Origin: CAWJMD01 sp963700925
Lineage (GTDB): Bacteria > Actinomycetota > Actinomycetes > Actinomycetales > CAWJMD01
Assembly (NCBI GenBank): GCA_963700925.1
Contig: OY969553.1
Location: 496,001 to 560,000 of the forward strand
Direction: 5' to 3'
DNA length: 64,000 nt
Within the stretch, counting starts at the first letter, position 1; each line of letters opens with the position of its first letter. Below are positions 61,132 to 64,000 of this stretch, in pieces. A program made the position numbers and the translations under genes. The notes under the pieces are model-generated. The model had not been told where the DNA came from. It saw only the letters and a list, made by a program, of their open reading frames with translations, and did no database searches.

Positions 61132-61137
61132 TAGGCT
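61132..61137 (+). promoter_or_regulatory. -10 hexamer of the CrtI/CrtD-like gene (leaderless)
   Basis: TAGGCT with a 6-nt spacer (GGCACC) before the GTG at 61144. Same hexamer and spacing as hisH. Confidence 0.5.
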
Positions 61138-61143
61138 GGCACC

Positions 61144-62682
61144 GTGGCGGACGTCGTAGTCGTTGGGGCAGGGCTTGCAGGGCTCAGCACGGCCGTGCGG
61201 CTCGCAGCCGCGAAGCACCGAGTGGTGGTCTGCGAGCAGGCCGACGAGGTGGGCGGCAAGGCCGGGCGGTCGACCGTGGACGGTTTCACCTTCGACACCG
61301 GACCCAGCCTGCTGACCCTGCCGGCGGTGTACCGCGACCTGTTCGCCACCACCGGACCGGCACTCGAGGACGCCGTCGAGCTCGTCGCAGTCGACCCGGT
61401 CTGCCGCTACCAGTTCAGCGACGGGGTCGAGCTCACGATGCCCAACGTGTCGCGGTCGGCGATCCGTGGCGCGGTCGACTCCGCGCTCGGCGTGGGCGCG
61501 GGCGAGCAGTGGCTGGCACTGCTGCGTCGCGGGGGCGAGATCTGGGAGGCGACGCGCGACCAGTTCCTGACCAGGCCCCTCACCGGGCCGGGCGCGGCCC
61601 TCGGCCTGGCCCGACGTGCCGGCACGGCGGGGATGCGCACGATCGCACCGTTCACCTCGTTGCGCAGGCTCGGCGAGGCGGAGCTCGAGCACCCGCACCT
61701 TCGGACGTTGCTCGACCGGTACGCCACGTACGCCGGGTCCGACCCCCGGCGCGCCCCGGCGGCCCTCGCCTCCATCCCGTACGTCGAGCAGACCTTCGGC
61801 GCGTGGACGGTCCGGGGCGGCATCCACCAGCTTGTGCTCGCCGTCGCCGCCCGTGCCGAGCAACTAGGCGCCGAGATCCGCACGGCCGCACCGGTTGTGC
61901 GCATCGTTACTCGTCAGGCTCGCGCGTGCGGCGTCGAGCTGGAGAACGGCCAGGTTCTCGAGGCCGACGTCGTGGTGTGCGCGGCCGACGCCACGCACCT
62001 CTACCGCGACCTGCTGCCCTCCGGTCTCGGTCACGCCACCGAGCGTGCGCGGCGAGCCGTTGCAGACCCCGGGGCCGACGCCTCCCTCTCGGGCTACGTG
62101 CTGATGCTCGGGCTCGAACGGCGTTCGGGCGCAGAGAAGCTCGGGCACCATCGCGTGCTCTTCGGCGAGGACTACGACGACGAGTTCGACTCGGTGTTCG
62201 GCACCGGCGAGCACCGAGGACGTCCCCGGCCCGTCGACGACCCGACCATCTACCTCAGCGCTCCCGACGACCCAAGGTCTCGGCCCGACGACGACAGCGA
62301 GGCGGTCTTCGTGCTGGTCAACGCGCCTCGGCACCGTCCCGACAACTCGCGGTTCGGGATCGACTGGGACGCAGCGGGAGTCGCCCACGCGTACGGCGAC
62401 CACGTGCTCTCCTTGCTGGCTGGCCGGGGCCTTGACCTGCGGCCACGGGTACGGGCTCGCGCCCACCTCACGCCGGCAGACCTCGAGCGCCGCACCGGCA
62501 GCCCTGGCGGCGCGCTCTACGGCCTGGCCGCACACGGCATGCGAGGAGCGTTCCGGCGGCCGGCCAACGCCACGCCCGTGCCGGGTCTCTACCTGGCCGG
62601 CGCGACGACCCACCCAGGCGGTGGCCTCCCCCTGGTCGGCATCTCGGCCGAGATCGTGGCGGGCCTGATCGGCCCGGCGTGA
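61144..62682 (+). CDS. CrtI/CrtD-like carotenoid desaturase
   Basis: A 512-residue FAD oxidoreductase. The FAD-binding start is VVVVGAGLAGLSTAVRLAAA, then EVGGKAGRSTVDGFTFDTGPSLLTLP, and the family C-terminus GLYLAGATTHPGGGLPLVGISAEI. It could be a phytoene desaturase (CrtI) or the 3,4-desaturase CrtD that acts on 1-hydroxy end groups; proximity of CruF, glycosyltransferase and CrtA-like genes favours CrtD. Leaderless GTG, separate from the upstream operon by 139 bp. Confidence 0.85.
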   Translation: MADVVVVGAGLAGLSTAVRLAAAKHRVVVCEQADEVGGKAGRSTVDGFTFDTGPSLLTLPAVYRDLFATTGPALEDAVELVAVDPVCRYQFSDGVELTMPNVSRSAIRGAVDSALGVGAGEQWLALLRRGGEIWEATRDQFLTRPLTGPGAALGLARRAGTAGMRTIAPFTSLRRLGEAELEHPHLRTLLDRYATYAGSDPRRAPAALASIPYVEQTFGAWTVRGGIHQLVLAVAARAEQLGAEIRTAAPVVRIVTRQARACGVELENGQVLEADVVVCAADATHLYRDLLPSGLGHATERARRAVADPGADASLSGYVLMLGLERRSGAEKLGHHRVLFGEDYDDEFDSVFGTGEHRGRPRPVDDPTIYLSAPDDPRSRPDDDSEAVFVLVNAPRHRPDNSRFGIDWDAAGVAHAYGDHVLSLLAGRGLDLRPRVRARAHLTPADLERRTGSPGGALYGLAAHGMRGAFRRPANATPVPGLYLAGATTHPGGGLPLVGISAEIVAGLIGPA

Positions 62683-62693
62683 GGCCCCACGCA

Positions 62694-62730
62694 CGAAGAC
62701 TCCGGTGTCGGTGAGGCCCCGAAGTCTTCG
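62694..62730. terminator. Inverted repeat between convergent genes
   Basis: CGAAGACT (62694-62701) and AGTCTTCG (62723-62730) are perfect 8-bp arms with a 21-nt loop, in the 68-bp gap between the convergent desaturase and CDP-alcohol transferase genes. Direct repeats GTGAGGCCCC and CGGTGTCG also occur. A two-way terminator is plausible. Confidence 0.5.
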
Positions 62731-62750
62731 CGCTTCGGTGTCGTGGCGGC

Positions 62751-63440
62751 CTATCGCGCCTCGCGGTGGCGTCCGCGCACGAGCTGCGCGGTCGCCACCA
62801 GGCCGGTCACGAGCAGTGCGCCGGCACCGGCGGTCGCCCACGTCTCCGGTGCCGCCCAACCATCCGTAGCCGTGAGAACGGCTGTCGCAAGGGCGAACAT
62901 GGCCGTCACAGCCACTCGCGTCGGCCGCTCCCCCACGGTCACGACCATGACGTCGGGACGGCCGCCACGCCGTGCCCGGTGCCGCACGAATTCGACCGCC
63001 CAGCCGGCCGCGACCCCGGCCGCCGCGAGCCACCATGGCGCGCCCAGCAGCCACAGGGCGCCACCGAAGCAGGCCTCCCCCGCACGGTCCGCGGCAGCGT
63101 CCAGCCTCGCTCCACGGTCGGTCACCCGCCCCGTCCGGACAGCGACGGCACCGTCCAGGCCATCCATCAAGGCTGACAGCACGACCAGCCCGGCAACGAC
63201 CACCCCGCGTCGCTCCCCCGTCCCCGACGCGGCAAGGGTGGCGCCCCCTGCCGCCAGCAGGCCTAGGGCGGTGACGAGGTCGGGGGGCACGCGGGCCGCG
63301 GCAAGAGGGGCAGCAAGTCGGTCCACGACCCGTAGCCACCCACCGACCAGGCCGGTGTGGGGGTCGATCCCCGGGTGCAGCCGCGACCAGGCGTCCAGTC
63401 GAGACCGCCGGTCGGGCGGGAAGGTCAGCGCAGCTCCCAC
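62751..63440 (-). CDS. CDP-alcohol phosphatidyltransferase-like protein
   Basis: A 229-residue membrane enzyme of the PgsA-like superfamily. The metal-binding motif is LMDGLDGAVAVRTGRVTDRGARLDAAADR, close to D-G-x2-A-R-x8-G-x3-D-x3-D but with Val before the Arg. About five membrane segments. It would transfer a phosphoalcohol from CDP-alcohol to an acceptor such as a polyol or lipid. GTG at 63440 overlaps the upstream stop by 16 nt. Acceptor unknown. Confidence 0.8.
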   Translation of the reverse strand: MGAALTFPPDRRSRLDAWSRLHPGIDPHTGLVGGWLRVVDRLAAPLAAARVPPDLVTALGLLAAGGATLAASGTGERRGVVVAGLVVLSALMDGLDGAVAVRTGRVTDRGARLDAAADRAGEACFGGALWLLGAPWWLAAAGVAAGWAVEFVRHRARRGGRPDVMVVTVGERPTRVAVTAMFALATAVLTATDGWAAPETWATAGAGALLVTGLVATAQLVRGRHREAR

Positions 63441-64000
63441 CGCACGGTGACGGCGACCGTCACCTCGACCGAGCCCGGCTCGAGCGTGGAGCCGGCCTCT
63501 GCCGACATCGCGCGCATGGCAGGCATCGGCCGTACGCCGCCCGGGCCGTCCTCGACGACTTCGAGAACCCTGCCCAGCCGGCCGCCCGCCTCCGTGGCGT
63601 GCGCCTCGGCGCGGTGACGCGCGTCCTCCCAGGCCAGCGTGCGGCCCCGATCACGCAGGACGGACGTGTCGGACACCGCGAACTCGACGTGGTGGACGGC
63701 GAGGTCGTCGCCGCCTGCCCCGAGGACGGCACCGAGCACCGAGCTCAGCGCGTCGCGGGATCCCACGCGCACGACCAGCCCGTGGCCGGCTCGAAAGCCG
63801 TTGCGGCTCCTGGTGTTACGACCAGTGCGGGGGTCGACCTCCCAGGACTCGTCGGTGCTCAGCGAGAGATCGGTGCTCTCCGCCGTGGTGCCTGCCGGAG
63901 CGGAGGCTGCGAGCGCCTCCCGCACCCTGAGTACGCACGCGTCGGTCGCATCGACGGCCTCGCCGGCGCTCGGGCGCACCACGCTCGCGCTGACGTGCAG
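63425..64000 (-). CDS. SIMPL-domain (DUF541) protein, cut by the window edge
   Basis: At least 191 residues; the frame runs past the window end, so the N-terminus is missing. The visible part begins LHVSASVVRPSAGEAV and contains TDLSLSTDESWEVD, VEFAVSDTSVLRDRGRTLAWEDARHRAEAHA and EVTVAVTVRWEL, the order of a SIMPL/DUF541 domain. Members in other bacteria are periplasmic or cell-surface and influence signalling or stress; role here unknown. Confidence 0.85.
   Translation of the reverse strand: MHVSASVVRPSAGEAVDATDACVLRVREALAASAPAGTTAESTDLSLSTDESWEVDPRTGRNTRSRNGFRAGHGLVVRVGSRDALSSVLGAVLGAGGDDLAVHHVEFAVSDTSVLRDRGRTLAWEDARHRAEAHATEAGGRLGRVLEVVEDGPGGVRPMPAMRAMSAEAGSTLEPGSVEVTVAVTVRWELR

Overview
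The window comes from the chromosome of a very GC-rich Gram-positive actinobacterium. The evidence is PriA-type HisA, DivIVA/Wag31 and SepF next to FtsZ with no ftsA, a perfect actinobacterial LexA box, a DnaE2 locus with its SAV_6107-type and DUF6504-type companions, DUF3040 and DUF58/transglutaminase genes, and frequent GTG starts. Gene order and protein features fit Nocardioides or a related Propionibacteriales/Micrococcales lineage; that placement is inference. No rRNA, tRNA, CRISPR array, prophage or insertion sequence was recognised.

Layout. 1-2.0 kb: VOC protein, WYL regulator, SseB-like protein. 2.0-7.6 kb (minus strand): histidine genes hisD-hisC-hisB-membrane protein-hisH-small membrane protein-priA. 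7.7-14 kb: an accessory stretch with a lipoprotein/OmpA pair, an ArsR regulator coupled to a three-domain SRPBCC protein, a LON-domain protein, a papain-like protein with three C-terminal repeats, a truncated RidA coupled to an AhpD-like protein, and a DUF2567-like membrane protein. 14.5-40.7 kb (minus strand): dnaE1, rluD-type synthase, lspA, a DksA-like protein with a histone H1-like tail, then divIVA, yggT, sepF, yggS, pgeF, ftsZ, ftsQ, murC, murG, ftsW, murD, mraY, murF, murE, ftsI, ftsL-like, rsmH and mraZ. This is the division and cell wall (dcw) cluster, held together mostly by 4-bp GTGA/ATGA overlaps. 41.1-45.9 kb (plus strand): moxR-DUF58-transglutaminase operon. 46-54.3 kb (minus strand): DUF3040, dinB, a methyltransferase, dnaE2, SAV_6107-like and DUF6504-like genes behind a LexA box. 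54.4-64 kb: YbaK-type editing protein, a frameshifted acyltransferase, and a carotenoid end-group cluster (CrtA-like oxygenase; DUF4126, CruF-like hydratase, glycosyltransferase and CrtI/CrtD-like desaturase) with a ZIP transporter, a CDP-alcohol phosphatidyltransferase and a SIMPL protein cut by the window edge.

Regulation. At least ten genes start 6-7 nt after a TAnnnT hexamer, almost always TAGACT, TAGGCT, TAGCCT or TACGCT, and have no ribosome binding site. This indicates widespread leaderless transcription, including inside the his and dcw clusters. The mraZ promoter carries three MraZ boxes at 10-bp spacing. Short tandem repeats are common: a 10-bp array starting at the mraZ stop codon, two separate 12-bp arrays sharing a TGACC core, a roughly 20-bp phased array between mraZ and moxR, and several in-frame protein repeats.

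Most novel candidates: the carotenoid end-group cluster with a DUF4126 protein coupled to the hydratase; the papain-like repeat protein; the DksA-H1 hybrid; the triple SRPBCC protein with its ArsR switch; and the intergenic repeat arrays.
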